A stretch of DNA of 64,000 bases from DASUBN01 sp964584665 (GCA_964584665.1 CAZPAO010000005.1:1-64000), one strand, 5' to 3'. Positions 28,381-38,028 are shown, counted from the stretch's first letter. A program made the numbers and translations. Notes: generated by a model from the letters alone, not told the origin.

Positions 28381-30477
28381 TCACCACAGGCGCACCCTGT
28401 CTTCCGGCGCGATATACATCTTGTCGCCCGGCTTGACGTCGAAGATCGTGTACCAATCATCTATGTTGCGCAGCGAAGCGTTGATGCGCATGAAGGGCGG
28501 TGCGTTGGCGCCGGTGGCGACCAGGTTACGGATGAACGCTTCAGGGAACCGCACGCGCCACATCTGCGCACGCCCCAGGTAGACCCGCTGGTCCCCGGTG
28601 AAACCGTCCAGCACCGGGGGCGTCTTGCCATGGAGCGAGAGACGGTAGGCGTCCAGTACCAGCTGCATGGCGCCCAGGTCCATGACCGCCTCGTTCAGCA
28701 CCAGTTGTCCCTGCACATGCAGGCCCGGCAATGCTTCGACAGCTGAATACTGCGCGCTGAGCTTGGCGCACTCCTTGTCGAAGTAGGCGTTCTCCGCCGG
28801 TGTCCACCAGTCGTGGAGTTTGCCATCGGCATCGAAGTGCCGCCCCGTCATGCTGAAGGCACCGTACATCGATTCCGCCAGCAATGCACCGACGGCTCCA
28901 TAGTTGACCGCATCATCGGCCCTAAGGTCGAAGAAGGGCGGTTGTAGCAATGCCGCGGGGATCTCCACCGTGTCGGTGGTGTCGAGGAAGTTGTAGTTCG
29001 GGTACTCGGGTACCGAGAACCATAGATCCCGGTCGAAGGGCTTGTGCAGGCGGGTCACCAGCGTCCGCCAGTTGTAGGCCTTGGCCCGGACCACGTCGCC
29101 GTAGAGATCGCTGTCGCTGAGATCCAGTCCCCGGTAGTCGTCGAAGTGATCCGGATAACCCACCTTGATGCGCATCCGGGCCAGTTTCGCCCGGGCCTTG
29201 GCCCGCGTCGCCGTGCTCATCCAGGCCAGATGCTGCAGGCGCGTGTCCAGAGCGGTACGCATGTACTCGGCCATCTGTTCGACGTGTGCTTTCGCTTCAG
29301 GCGATGAGTAGTGATCCACATAGAACTTGCCGAGGATGTCGGGGATGAACAGCTCCAGGGCCGACTCGGCCTGCACATCGCGCGGCAGGCGCGGGAAAGA
29401 GGCGCCCAGGAAGACGCGGGTACGGAACTCGAAGTTCGCATCGGCGAAGGGGGTGCTCAGGTAGGGAGCATTCTCGTCCACGGCGGCGAAGGCCTGGCGG
29501 GCCCGCAGCACCGCGATCGGGGTGGACGCGTAGACCGCCGCGATCTTGGGGATGGCGTCCTTGGCATCCACCACCACCTCATCGACGCCGGTGAGGCCGG
29601 CCGCCTTGAAGAAGGCGGTCCAGTCGAAGCCCGGCGCGGACTTGCGCAGCTCAGTCACCCGCATCGGATTGTAGGTCTTCACGGCATCGAGTTGCTGCTC
29701 ATGGGACCAGCTCACTCCCGCCACACGCGTCTCGAAAGCGACCACGTCGGCGGCGCGTGCCTTCGCGTCCGGCCACGCTGCGAGCGTCAGCATCTTCTCG
29801 ACGTAATCCTGATAGGTCTTCTTGAAGTCGGCGAGCTTGGGATCGAGGTAGTACTCCGGTCCGGGCATGAGAAGCCCGCCTTGGCCCAGGTAGACCGTGT
29901 AGCGGTCGGTATGCACACGGTCCTGCGCTATATCCAGGTTGAACAGGGCGCGCTGGGTCAGTACCTGCTTGAAGAGCGAACGTTGGATGCCAGGGCCCGC
30001 GTCGTAGCCCATCACAGCGGCCATGGCCGAGAGGTCGCTGGCCGCCCGGATGGTCTCCAGTTCAGGCTTGAGCGCCCCGACGCCCGCAACGTCGATGCGG
30101 CCGGTGTCCAAGAAAGCGCGGTAGAAGGCACTGGCTTTCTCTTCCGCACTGCCTGGTTCCAGGTCCGTGCGCGCTGATATCTCGGTGAGCACCGCCGCCA
30201 CGCGCCGGGGTGCCAGGCGACGCAAGTCGCGCCAGTAGGCACGCAATTGATTGTCGTCGAGCTGGCGCTTGATCCAGCCGCCGTTCTGCGAGAGGTAGAA
30301 GTCATCACCGGCCTTGATCGTCGGGTCGCGATCGCTGAGTTCCACGCCCCAGGTGCCGAGGGGATGGGTCTCGAGGTCGGCGGCAGCAGCAGGAGCGTCC
30401 GCTGCTACCGCGACCACCATCATGGCCATGGCGGCGGCACAAAGGGCCGATATGAGAAACGCCTTCACCCCACGCAT
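28381..30477 (-). CDS. M13-family metallopeptidase homologue lacking the zinc motif
   Basis: 698 residues with a signal peptide and the full M13 (neprilysin/PepO) length and fold landmarks: GDDFYLSQNGGW at the N-terminus, and VNYGAVGALLAE, GRHFDADGKLHDWW and the final RVRLW at the C-terminal end. Where active enzymes have HExxH, this protein has Ala534-Glu-Ser-Met-Tyr538, so both zinc-binding histidines are gone. The later ExxxD segment is kept (Glu596, Asp600), but the NAFY substrate motif is also replaced. It is therefore probably inactive as a zinc peptidase and may bind peptides or a partner. The start ATG at 30477 follows AAGGAG; an earlier in-frame start is less likely. Confidence 0.85.
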   Translation of the reverse strand: MRGVKAFLISALCAAAMAMMVVAVAADAPAAAADLETHPLGTWGVELSDRDPTIKAGDDFYLSQNGGWIKRQLDDNQLRAYWRDLRRLAPRRVAAVLTEISARTDLEPGSAEEKASAFYRAFLDTGRIDVAGVGALKPELETIRAASDLSAMAAVMGYDAGPGIQRSLFKQVLTQRALFNLDIAQDRVHTDRYTVYLGQGGLLMPGPEYYLDPKLADFKKTYQDYVEKMLTLAAWPDAKARAADVVAFETRVAGVSWSHEQQLDAVKTYNPMRVTELRKSAPGFDWTAFFKAAGLTGVDEVVVDAKDAIPKIAAVYASTPIAVLRARQAFAAVDENAPYLSTPFADANFEFRTRVFLGASFPRLPRDVQAESALELFIPDILGKFYVDHYSSPEAKAHVEQMAEYMRTALDTRLQHLAWMSTATRAKARAKLARMRIKVGYPDHFDDYRGLDLSDSDLYGDVVRAKAYNWRTLVTRLHKPFDRDLWFSVPEYPNYNFLDTTDTVEIPAALLQPPFFDLRADDAVNYGAVGALLAESMYGAFSMTGRHFDADGKLHDWWTPAENAYFDKECAKLSAQYSAVEALPGLHVQGQLVLNEAVMDLGAMQLVLDAYRLSLHGKTPPVLDGFTGDQRVYLGRAQMWRVRFPEAFIRNLVATGANAPPFMRINASLRNIDDWYTIFDVKPGDKMYIAPEDRVRLW

Positions 30478-30740
30478 TGGAAACTCCTTATGAGACGGCT
30501 GATGCATGCCTCATCGATAGCAGGCACGCAGGAGGCGTCCCTATGCGCGGAGTGTGTGCCGGTGCCTGGACTCGTGAAAGAGCCAACATATGCTGCTTGG
30601 ACCAGACCAAAGCCGATCCAGACCAGGCGCTGCGAGAGGCTTGGTCGGGCCGATGCGCCGCATCTTGGACCTTACCCTGCGGCGTACGTGCCGGTAGCCT
30701 GCGCGCGTCGGCCCTGGTCTTGGGGCCGCAGGAGCAGACC

Positions 30741-31196
30741 ATGACCACCATCACCACGTTGCGTGCTACGGCCGCAGACAGCGCGCGGCTTGCGCCGCTC
30801 TTCGACAGCTACCGGGGTTTCTATGGATGGCGCCCGGACCCGGAAGGCGCGGAGCGCTTCCTGCGACAGCGCCTGGAGGATCAGGATTCGCTGGTGCTAT
30901 ACGCGATCGCCGACGGAGCGGGACCCGTGCTGGGCTTCGTGCAGCTCTATCCCAGTTTTTCATCCCTGAGCATGCGGCCGACGTTCATCCTGAATGACCT
31001 CTACGTCTGTCCCGAGGCGCGCCGCCGAGGCATCGCCCGCACCCTGTTACAGGACGTGCATACCACCGCGCGTGAGTTGGGCGCAGTGTCTCTCCAGTTG
31101 GAGACAGCGAGGTCTAATGCGGGTGCGCGTTACCTATATGAGAGCGAAGGCTACCGGCTCGAGCAGGACTTCGTGCAATACATCCGGAAAGTCTGA
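30741..31196 (+). CDS. GNAT family N-acetyltransferase
   Basis: 151 residues. The acetyl-CoA site is in YVCPEARRRGIARTLL (the Q/RxxGxG/A motif as RRRGIA), preceded by LNDL and followed by LYESEGYRLEQ. The substrate is unknown; the size and pattern fit small-molecule or amino-acid acetyltransferases. The ATG at 30741 has AGGAG ten bases upstream; the longer frame upstream is ignored. It is convergent with the MocR gene (11 bases between stops). Confidence 0.88.
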   Translation: MTTITTLRATAADSARLAPLFDSYRGFYGWRPDPEGAERFLRQRLEDQDSLVLYAIADGAGPVLGFVQLYPSFSSLSMRPTFILNDLYVCPEARRRGIARTLLQDVHTTARELGAVSLQLETARSNAGARYLYESEGYRLEQDFVQYIRKV

Positions 31197-31207
31197 GCCT
31201 CTCGTCT

Positions 31208-32692
31208 TCAGCGTAGCGGACGCAGCACTTCACGTAGGCCACGCACCCCAGCCTGCAGCTCACGGGGCCGGAGTGCCGCGAACCCCAGCAGGATGGCGGG
31301 CGGCAGCTTGGCCTGCAGGCAGTAGCGCGAGAGAGGTGGTGCCTCGATGCCCTGGCGCCGCGCGGCTCGGGACACGTCGGCATCATCAGAACCGCGCTGC
31401 AACAACCAGCCCAGCGCATGCATGCCCGTATCCGCTGCGTCCACACGCAACAACCCCTGGAGTTCCCGTGCGGCTGCTTCCAATAGGATCTCCTGGCGCT
31501 CCCGATAGAGTTCGCGCATGCGCCGCACGTGTCGCGTGAAATGGCCGCCTTCGATGAACTCGGTGAGCGTCGCCTGTTCCAGCGTGGGCGCGAGATGATC
31601 GATCGCGCGCCGCGCATCCAGGAAACGCCCTACCAGTTCCGGCGGCGGGATCAGGTAGCCCAGCCGCAGCGCGGGATACAGCGTCTTGCTGAAGGTGCCG
31701 ATGTAGATGACGCGTCCCGCGGTATCCAGCCCCTGCAGGGAAGCGATGGGGAACCCCGTGTAGCGGAACTCGCTGTCGAAATCGTCCTCCACCACCCAGG
31801 CACCCGCACGCTGCGCCCAGTCGAGCAAGGCCAGGCGCCGCGTCAAAGACAAGGTGCGTCCGAGCGGGAAATGATGCGAAGGCGCCATGCAGGCCATGCG
31901 GGCATCCGGCGCCGCGCGGATCCCCGCCTCCACCACCAGGCCATCCGCATCTACCGGCACGGGCACCGGCGTCGCGCCAGCCAGTTCCACCAGGTTGCGG
32001 TTGGCGAGGTAACCCGGATCCTCCACCCAAGCCTTATCGCCCGGGTGCAGCAGCACGCGTGCGGCGAGGTCCATGGCCTGCTGTGCCCCGCGCACCAGGA
32101 TCACTTGTTCGGTGTCGGCGGAGACACCGCGTGAGACGCCCACGTATCCGGCGATGGCGCGGCGTAGCGGCAGGTACCCGGCGGGGTCGCCGTAGCCCAG
32201 CAGGGTCCGCGCGGAACTGCGCGCTGCCTGCGTGTGCAGCCGCGTCCAGAGCCGCAGCGGAAACTCATCCAATGCGGGCTCGCCGATGCGGAACGGCACC
32301 GGGGCGGGCTGGAGCGGTGCGTGCTCCATCTCATCCTGTGTCAGCGGGGCGGGCTTGCGTGGACTCTTCGTTGGTTTCGCCGGCAGGCGTCTTGCGGGCA
32401 GTGGAAGCACGGCGACGAAGGTGCCGGCGGAACCCCGGCCTGCCACGTATCCTTCCGCCTCCAGGTGTTCATAGGCGAGCACCACCGTGGTGCGCGCCAC
32501 CCGGAGTTCGTCGGCCAGGGCACGCGAGGGCGGCAAACGGCTGCCAGGCACGAGCTGTCCCGTGAGGATGGACTGGCGCAGGGCCTGGTAGATCTGGCGG
32601 AACACCGGCGTCCCGGACGCGCGCTGTACGACGATGAGTGGCAGCGGGGCGCTGCGCCCGGCGGTGATTTTGGTCTTCGAAATCGCGGTCAT
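31208..32692 (-). CDS. MocR/PdxR-type regulator (GntR DNA-binding and aminotransferase-like domains)
   Basis: 494 residues. A winged helix (about 20-90; FRQIYQALRQSI, LPPSRALADELRVARTT) is fused to a fold-type I PLP domain with the Schiff-base Lys336 in GTFSKTLYP. Members sense PLP, GABA or amino acids and activate a neighbouring, often divergent, gene. The start at 32692 leaves a good spacing to AGGGGG; an ATG nine bases earlier is in frame. The divergent gene is a GIY-YIG protein, which is not an obvious target, so the regulon is unclear. Confidence 0.87.
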   Translation of the reverse strand: MTAISKTKITAGRSAPLPLIVVQRASGTPVFRQIYQALRQSILTGQLVPGSRLPPSRALADELRVARTTVVLAYEHLEAEGYVAGRGSAGTFVAVLPLPARRLPAKPTKSPRKPAPLTQDEMEHAPLQPAPVPFRIGEPALDEFPLRLWTRLHTQAARSSARTLLGYGDPAGYLPLRRAIAGYVGVSRGVSADTEQVILVRGAQQAMDLAARVLLHPGDKAWVEDPGYLANRNLVELAGATPVPVPVDADGLVVEAGIRAAPDARMACMAPSHHFPLGRTLSLTRRLALLDWAQRAGAWVVEDDFDSEFRYTGFPIASLQGLDTAGRVIYIGTFSKTLYPALRLGYLIPPPELVGRFLDARRAIDHLAPTLEQATLTEFIEGGHFTRHVRRMRELYRERQEILLEAAARELQGLLRVDAADTGMHALGWLLQRGSDDADVSRAARRQGIEAPPLSRYCLQAKLPPAILLGFAALRPRELQAGVRGLREVLRPLR

Positions 32693-32807
32693 CAGGGTCA
32701 TCCCCCTATACCAACATCGGCTGATTATGCGCCTCCGGTGGCGCGCTTGTTGGTGGCAGCCTGAAGCCGGATACTCGCGCCATCCTGGGTGAAGTGGTCG
32801 CTGCACG

Positions 32808-33071
32808 ATGGTTCCGGATTGGTGGGTCTACATCATCGAGTGCGAGAGCGGTGCCTGGTACACGGGGGTGACCAACGATATCGAGCGCCGCTTCCGGCAG
32901 CATGCGGCAGGCAAGGGTGCGAAATACTTCCGCATGGATAAGCCGAAGCGCGTCGCTGCGGCCCGCGTCTGCGTCTCCAAGAGTGAAGCCTTGAAACTGG
33001 AAGCCGCGCTCAAACAGCTCGAGCGCGAAGCCAAGCGCCGTTGGATACAGGAGAACCCTTGGTTGGCTTAG
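32808..33071 (+). CDS. GIY-YIG domain endonuclease-like protein (YhbQ/UPF0213 type)
   Basis: 87 residues. The domain begins WWVYIIECESGAWYTGVTND, where the GIY-YIG equivalents are VYI and YTG. The conserved Arg is in DIERRFRQH, and the Lys-rich AKYFRMD segment and Glu of the active site (KSEALKLEAALKQLE) follow. Single-domain proteins of this type are nucleases of uncertain function. The stop overlaps the convergent next gene by four bases. Confidence 0.88.
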   Translation: MVPDWWVYIIECESGAWYTGVTNDIERRFRQHAAGKGAKYFRMDKPKRVAAARVCVSKSEALKLEAALKQLEREAKRRWIQENPWLA

Positions 33072-33448
33072 CGGGTTGGGCGCAACATCCAGGTGCACAG
33101 CCATACCAGCGTGCCCTGTACGATAAAAATGCCGTAGAACCTGCCGAAGAGCAGCACGCCGTATAGACCCTCGACTATATAGAACGCACCGATGGCCCAG
33201 GCTACCCAGAGCGGCGCCGGGCGACCGCGCAGGAGTAACCACCACAGCCACAGCAGCATGAGTCCGAAAGCGACCATGCTGGCGCTGACCCAATACCAGA
33301 CGTATTCGATCACACCGACAATCTCCGGGGGCGTGCCCGCGAGAGCCGGGTGAAAATGCTTCTCCCATTGGGGGCCGTGACCGAAGGCTCCCAAGGCGAT
33401 GCTGAGAGCGGTGAACAGGAACAGGATAGAGGATAGCTTGCGTGTCAT
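33068..33448 (-). CDS. small integral membrane protein of unknown function
   Basis: 126 residues with about four hydrophobic segments (about 7-25, 45-70, 75-92, 100-120) and no recognised motif. The start ATG at 33448 has GGAGAG just before it; a 24-codon upstream extension is in frame but lacks a ribosome site. It is convergent with the GIY-YIG gene and diverges from the next gene. The coding pattern (hydrophobic blocks separated by charged loops such as RGRP and LRPTR) supports a real membrane protein, but no function can be named. Confidence 0.65.
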   Translation of the reverse strand: MTRKLSSILFLFTALSIALGAFGHGPQWEKHFHPALAGTPPEIVGVIEYVWYWVSASMVAFGLMLLWLWWLLLRGRPAPLWVAWAIGAFYIVEGLYGVLLFGRFYGIFIVQGTLVWLCTWMLRPTR

Positions 33449-33611
33449 GGACTCTCTCCCGATTACACCGAGACACACATCTCCGGATGCTACAAGACCG
33501 CACTCACGAAACTGCGCCATCTAAATATACCGCACGCTACTGCATCTTGAGGAACCAATGCCCATGCGCTCTGTCCCATCCCTAATCCACAGGGCTTGGA
33601 GGAGCATCTCG

Positions 33612-34271
33612 ATGCGCAAGATATGGCTACTGTCATCGTGTTTGTGCGCCCTTGTGTCCGCTACAGCGTCCGGCGCGGACACTGCACGCCATGCGGAAGG
33701 TTCACGACTGGTGTCGAGCGCATTCCCATGCATGACGGTGGACCTGCCCGCGTCTTTCCGATATCTCGGCAGCCACGATTTCGAGATCAAGCCGGTGGCG
33801 GGCGGCACCCGGCATCTCTTCGCCGAGATCCAAGGGCATCGGATCATCCGTCTCGTGGTACTCCAGTTCGAGTCGATACTACCCGGCAGCACGGAGACCT
33901 ATCGCTACCGCATCGATGGCCCCGAGATCGGCGGCATCCGCTGGCGCGAGAGCCAATTCGCTTTCAGCGATGCAGATGAGATACGTCAGGCGCCCGACCA
34001 TGAGGTGGCTCTCACGGCAGCTTATCTCCGCGGCCACGGCTATACGTTCCCGGACAGCTGGATGGTGGAACGCCTCGCCACCGTGCCCGATCCCACCAGA
34101 CTGCACGAGTCGATCATCTTCTACATGGAAGACCTGGCGGCGACAGGGCAGCCCTTGTCTGCTTTCTTTCATGGCGACGACGAGACCTCGGCGTGGGGAC
34201 CGATAGCATCGCCGCTGCAGAAGCGCGGCCTGGCGGCGCTGCACATCCGCGACAGCTGCACAGGCGGATAG
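33612..34271 (+). CDS. exported protein of unknown function
   Basis: 219 residues with a signal peptide (MRKIWLLSSCLCALVSATASGA) and no lipobox. The mature part has a regular mix of beta strands and helices, including SFRYLGSHDFEIKPVAGGTRH and IRDSCTGG at the end, and two or three Cys. The start ATG follows GGAGGAG; an in-frame ATG 54 bases earlier is less likely. It lies 80 bases ahead of rep on the same strand. I do not recognise the family. Confidence 0.65.
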   Translation: MRKIWLLSSCLCALVSATASGADTARHAEGSRLVSSAFPCMTVDLPASFRYLGSHDFEIKPVAGGTRHLFAEIQGHRIIRLVVLQFESILPGSTETYRYRIDGPEIGGIRWRESQFAFSDADEIRQAPDHEVALTAAYLRGHGYTFPDSWMVERLATVPDPTRLHESIIFYMEDLAATGQPLSAFFHGDDETSAWGPIASPLQKRGLAALHIRDSCTGG

Positions 34272-34351
34272 GACAAAGCTGTCGCGGACGCAAGCCCGCC
34301 CGCGGAAAATATTCCGCAGCGATGCCAGGATTGCACCGCTACAATGGCGCC

Positions 34352-36376
34352 ATGGCGCGCATCTCCTCCCTCGACCGTCTGAACCCCGCTCAGCGCGCCG
34401 CCGTCACCTATCTCGAAGGACCCCTGCTGGTGCTGGCGGGCGCCGGCAGCGGCAAGACCCGGGTCATCACCCGCAAGATCGCCCACATGGTGGGCGATTG
34501 CGGTATCAAGCCGGATGCCATCGCGGCGGTCACCTTCACCAACAAGGCGGCGCGGGAGATGAAGGCGCGGGTCGGCGAACTCCTCTCGGACGAGCGTGCC
34601 CAGGGGCTCACGGTCTCCACCTTCCATACGCTCGGCATGCGCATCCTGCGGGAGGAGCATGCCCGCATCGGCTACCGGCGCAGCTTCACCCTGTTCGACG
34701 CGGAAGACAGCATGTCGCTCCTGCGGGAACTGCTGAAGGTGGACCGCAACGACAAGGCAGAAGTGCTGGAGCGGGCCCAGTGGCAGATCTCCGCCTGGAA
34801 GAGCGGTCTCCTAACCCCTGAAGAGGCGGTGAAGAAGGCCGAGGACGACCACAGCCGTCGCCACGCGCGGCTCTACCTCGATTACCAGCGCAACCTCCAG
34901 GCCTACAACGCCATGGACTTCGACGACCTTATCTCGAAGCCGGTGCATCTCCTGGAAGGCGACGCGGAAGCCCGCGAGAAATGGCAGAACCGGCTGCGGT
35001 TCCTGCTGGTGGACGAATACCAGGACACCAACGCCGCCCAGTACCGCCTGTTGAAGCTCCTGGCCGGGGCCCGCGCTGCCTTCACGGCGGTGGGGGACGA
35101 CGACCAGTCCATCTATTCCTGGCGTGGGGCCGAGCCCAAGAACCTGTCTTTGCTCAAAGAAGATTTCCCAACCTTGAAGGTCGTGAAGCTGGAGCAGAAC
35201 TACCGCTCCACCCGCCGCATCTTGCGGGTCGCGAACAAGCTCATCACCAACAACCCGCATCTCTTCGAGAAGCAACTGTGGAGCGATCTCGGCGAGGGCG
35301 AGCCCATCCGGGTGGTGGCCTGCCCGGATGCCCACGGCGAGGCGGAGCGCATCGCCACCGAGATCACCGCCCATAAGCTCAAGTACAAGAGCAGGAACGG
35401 CGACTTCGCCATCCTCTATAGGAGTAACCACCAGTCGCGGCTGTTCGAGAAGGCCCTGCGTGAACAGAAGCTCAACTACGACATCTCCGGCGGGACCTCC
35501 TTCTTCGACCGGGGCGAGGTGCGGGACCTGGTGGCCTACCTGCGCCTCTTGGTGAACCCGGAGGACGACTCCGCCTTCCTGCGCATCGTGAACCTGCCGC
35601 GGCGCGAGCTGGGACCTGTGACGCTCGAGAAACTCGGCGCCTACGCCGGCCAGAAGCACATGAGCCTCTTCGCCGCCTGCTTCGAAGCGGGCCTGCGCGG
35701 CGAAGTGCAGGAGCGGGCTGCCGACAAGTTGCATGAGTTCGCCACCTGGGTCTCCAAGACCGCCGAGGCAGCGGAGAGCGAGCCCGCCGCAGGCCTGGTG
35801 CGCCAGATGCTGGAGGACATCGGCTATGAGGGCTGGCTCAAGGACAGCGCCAAGGACATCCCCACCGCCGACCGCAAATGGGAGAACGTGCAGGAGTTCG
35901 TGCAGTGGCTGGAACGGCCCATCGCCGGCGAAGCGGGCACGCTGGCGGACACCCTGGGCAAGCTCGCACTCATGGACATGCTGGACCGCAATGCCGACGA
36001 GAAGGACGGGGACGCGGTGCAGCTCATGACGCTGCATGCGGCTAAGGGCCTGGAGTTCCCCCACGTGTTCCTGGTGGGCATGGAGGAGGAGATCCTGCCG
36101 CACCGCAACAGCCTGGAGGGGGACAGCCTTGAGGAGGAACGCCGTCTCTGCTACGTGGGCATCACCCGTGCGCGCCAGACGCTGACGCTCACCTACGCCG
36201 ACAAACGCAAGAAATACGGTGACGTGATCAGCTGCGAGCCGAGCCGCTTCCTGAAGGAACTGCCCCAGGAGGACCTGCTGTCCGACGACAGCGCCCCGCC
36301 GCCCACCGCAGAGGAGCGGGTGGCGCGTGGCAAGGCTTATCTCGATTCCCTGCGGGGACTGTTATCTGAATCCTGA
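34352..36376 (+). CDS. rep: ATP-dependent DNA helicase Rep
   Basis: 674 residues, the length of Rep. Walker A is GAGSGKT near residue 30, and the other SF1A motifs follow: TFTNKAAREMK, VDEYQDTN, GDDDQSIYSWRGA, EQNYRST, LMTLHAAKGLEF and YVGITRARQ. Rep helps replication forks pass protein blocks. The start ATG at 34352 matches the conserved N-terminus LNPAQRAAV; a longer frame runs back into the previous gene. A TACAAT seven bases before the ATG could be a -10 element, but no -35 fits. Confidence 0.96.
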   Translation: MARISSLDRLNPAQRAAVTYLEGPLLVLAGAGSGKTRVITRKIAHMVGDCGIKPDAIAAVTFTNKAAREMKARVGELLSDERAQGLTVSTFHTLGMRILREEHARIGYRRSFTLFDAEDSMSLLRELLKVDRNDKAEVLERAQWQISAWKSGLLTPEEAVKKAEDDHSRRHARLYLDYQRNLQAYNAMDFDDLISKPVHLLEGDAEAREKWQNRLRFLLVDEYQDTNAAQYRLLKLLAGARAAFTAVGDDDQSIYSWRGAEPKNLSLLKEDFPTLKVVKLEQNYRSTRRILRVANKLITNNPHLFEKQLWSDLGEGEPIRVVACPDAHGEAERIATEITAHKLKYKSRNGDFAILYRSNHQSRLFEKALREQKLNYDISGGTSFFDRGEVRDLVAYLRLLVNPEDDSAFLRIVNLPRRELGPVTLEKLGAYAGQKHMSLFAACFEAGLRGEVQERAADKLHEFATWVSKTAEAAESEPAAGLVRQMLEDIGYEGWLKDSAKDIPTADRKWENVQEFVQWLERPIAGEAGTLADTLGKLALMDMLDRNADEKDGDAVQLMTLHAAKGLEFPHVFLVGMEEEILPHRNSLEGDSLEEERRLCYVGITRARQTLTLTYADKRKKYGDVISCEPSRFLKELPQEDLLSDDSAPPPTAEERVARGKAYLDSLRGLLSES

Positions 36377-36404
36377 CAGGCGCCAGCCATCCTAGGGGCA
36401 GGCC

Positions 36405-37094
36405 TTAAGAGTGGTCTGCTGAGGGATCCGTCGCCGAGTCAGCGGGTGCTTGCGATGAAGCCGCATCGCCGGCGTTTTTGAGCAGGATCGCCCTCAGGGA
36501 ATGCATCCGCGAGAAGGTCGAACCTGTCTGAGGCGGCTCCGCAGTCACAGGCGCATTTGAATCCCAAGCCCAGTCCACCGACAGGACTGGGATACGTTTG
36601 TCCAGTGCTGCCAGGTGCTGGGGATTCGGCACCGAGAAAGCATGATCGCCACGGGCGAACACCGCTTCCTCCGCGTGTACGGCCAGCAGGCGGGTGCCGT
36701 CGGGGAGACTATCGCCCACCGCGAGTATCGATGTTCCGCCGGATCCCGAGACCAATATCCTGCTATCCGTCTCCGTGTCGGAGAAGAGTATTCCGGTCAG
36801 CGCGTAGCCGCCTAGACCTCTGGCGCTCGGCACGGCCGAAGCGAGGGAAGGCGTCGGCATGCCGAAGAGATGTCTAGACGCTATCCCGCCGGCCAACTGC
36901 TCCGGCGACGGCTTGTCAGGCGTAACCGGCGCCTGTTGTGCAGGATTGAAGGTGGCCGCTGCACGGACCGGCAGGAGCACAGTCAATTCAGTCGACAGGA
37001 TGCAGCAAAGCGTTGCGAGCACAGTCGTTCGCAAGCTCATGATCGCCTTGAACCAGGCGTATAGGGTTGATTTGCGCAACATCAGCGACGCCAT
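36405..37094 (-). CDS. orphan type II secretion GspC-like (GspC/PulC N-terminal domain) protein
   Basis: 229 residues: one N-terminal membrane segment (about 20-45), a short linker, then the homology-region fold of GspC (ASRHLFGMP, LGGYALTGILFSD, SRILVSGSGG, ILAVGDSLPDGTRLLAVHAEEAVFARG). The C-terminal PDZ or coiled-coil part of full GspC is missing, as in XpsN-like proteins. No other secretion gene is nearby. The start is uncertain: ATGs at 37094 and 37079 and a GTG at 37136 are in frame, none with a good ribosome site; a TATACT on this strand lies about 25 bases before the chosen ATG. It borders the giant secreted protein locus. Confidence 0.7.
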   Translation of the reverse strand: MASLMLRKSTLYAWFKAIMSLRTTVLATLCCILSTELTVLLPVRAAATFNPAQQAPVTPDKPSPEQLAGGIASRHLFGMPTPSLASAVPSARGLGGYALTGILFSDTETDSRILVSGSGGTSILAVGDSLPDGTRLLAVHAEEAVFARGDHAFSVPNPQHLAALDKRIPVLSVDWAWDSNAPVTAEPPQTGSTFSRMHSLRAILLKNAGDAASSQAPADSATDPSADHS

Positions 37095-37653
37095 TGAGGG
37101 ATGTAGCCTTGTCCGCGCGAGTATAGCCCAGACCACGTGTGGCGATACCGGTCCTCACAGTTGTGCCGTCGTTGCGGAAGTCATTTCTGGGATTCCAGTC
37201 ACATCACTGTTGCAGCGCGCTAAGACCGGTTAAGTGGCGCGCGCTCCTCAAGGCTTTTGCATCCTTATATGGTAATAGGGTCACTTCATGGAATGATTCT
37301 AAACCTCAGTTCCACTGGCACTTTAGAGAGAATACCGCTGCAATGATAGATAACTTCTTGGTGCGACAAGGATAATTCTCAAAAAGCCGATCGCATCGCA
37401 TGATTTTTGCGTCCGATGCACTTGACGAATGCATTTGCGATGGCCAATCATTCGCGCACCTAACGTCACCACGGCTCACTGGAAGACGCGAACAGGCGAT
37501 GTGGGTAATGCGGCAGAGATGCTGCAATGGGGATCCAAAGCAGACAGTTCATATCCGGCGACACGCGCCGGACCGCGCGGCTGACCAGCCGCCAGTCCGT
37601 TGCGTGGGAGACCGGGCACGTACACTCATTCTTTAGTCCAAGGAGCAGCACAG
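37095..37653. other. long AT-richer intergenic region
   Basis: About 560 bases without a convincing gene, between the divergent GspC-like gene and the small secreted protein. GC content is visibly lower than in the flanking housekeeping genes. Short open frames of 60-90 codons exist on both strands, but none has a ribosome site or a recognisable protein. A candidate -10 (TATACT, minus strand, about 37120-37125) would serve the GspC-like gene. No IS ends or tRNA fragments are seen. The base composition and length are what a horizontally acquired block often shows. Confidence 0.5.
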
Positions 37654-38028
37654 ATGAAAATTCGGAACATGGCTGGCATCGTCCTGGTGTTCGCACTGGC
37701 AGGCGTCTCGAACACCGCTTCGGCGACTCCATACGGAGCCACAGGCACCGTCTATAGCATCGGCGCGTTCAGCAATATTGCTGGCGGCTGGTCAGACACC
37801 ATCACCATAACCGTTGATAGCACCCTGGGGCCGATCTGCGGCACGTCTGGTCAGGTGCAGCTGCGGATCCAGCGCAACGCCGATGGCACGAACCCTGCGG
37901 CCGACCGGGTGTTCTCGATAGCTCTCACCGCATTCACCCTGGGCAAGGAAGTCTATGTGCAGGTAGACGATCAGTACCTGCTGAACAGCCAGTGTGAGAT
38001 CAAGGTGCTCCGAATCGGCGGTACCTGA
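37654..38028 (+). CDS. small secreted protein upstream of the giant SpvB/RHS gene
   Basis: 124 residues with a clear signal peptide (cleavage after SATASA-like NTASATP). The mature 100 residues are rich in Thr, Ser, Gly and Val in a beta pattern, with two Cys (GPICGTS and NSQCEIK) that could form a disulphide. The start follows AAGGAG by eight bases. It is in the same direction as the 7.8-kb gene and separated from it by 174 bases that contain a perfect 10-bp hairpin. No family recognised. It may be co-secreted with, or accessory to, the giant protein. Confidence 0.7.
   Translation: MKIRNMAGIVLVFALAGVSNTASATPYGATGTVYSIGAFSNIAGGWSDTITITVDSTLGPICGTSGQVQLRIQRNADGTNPAADRVFSIALTAFTLGKEVYVQVDDQYLLNSQCEIKVLRIGGT

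Noticed and set aside
37139..37636. Short open frames in the AT-rich region (78 codons each)
   Set aside because: No ribosome site, signal peptide or family resemblance.
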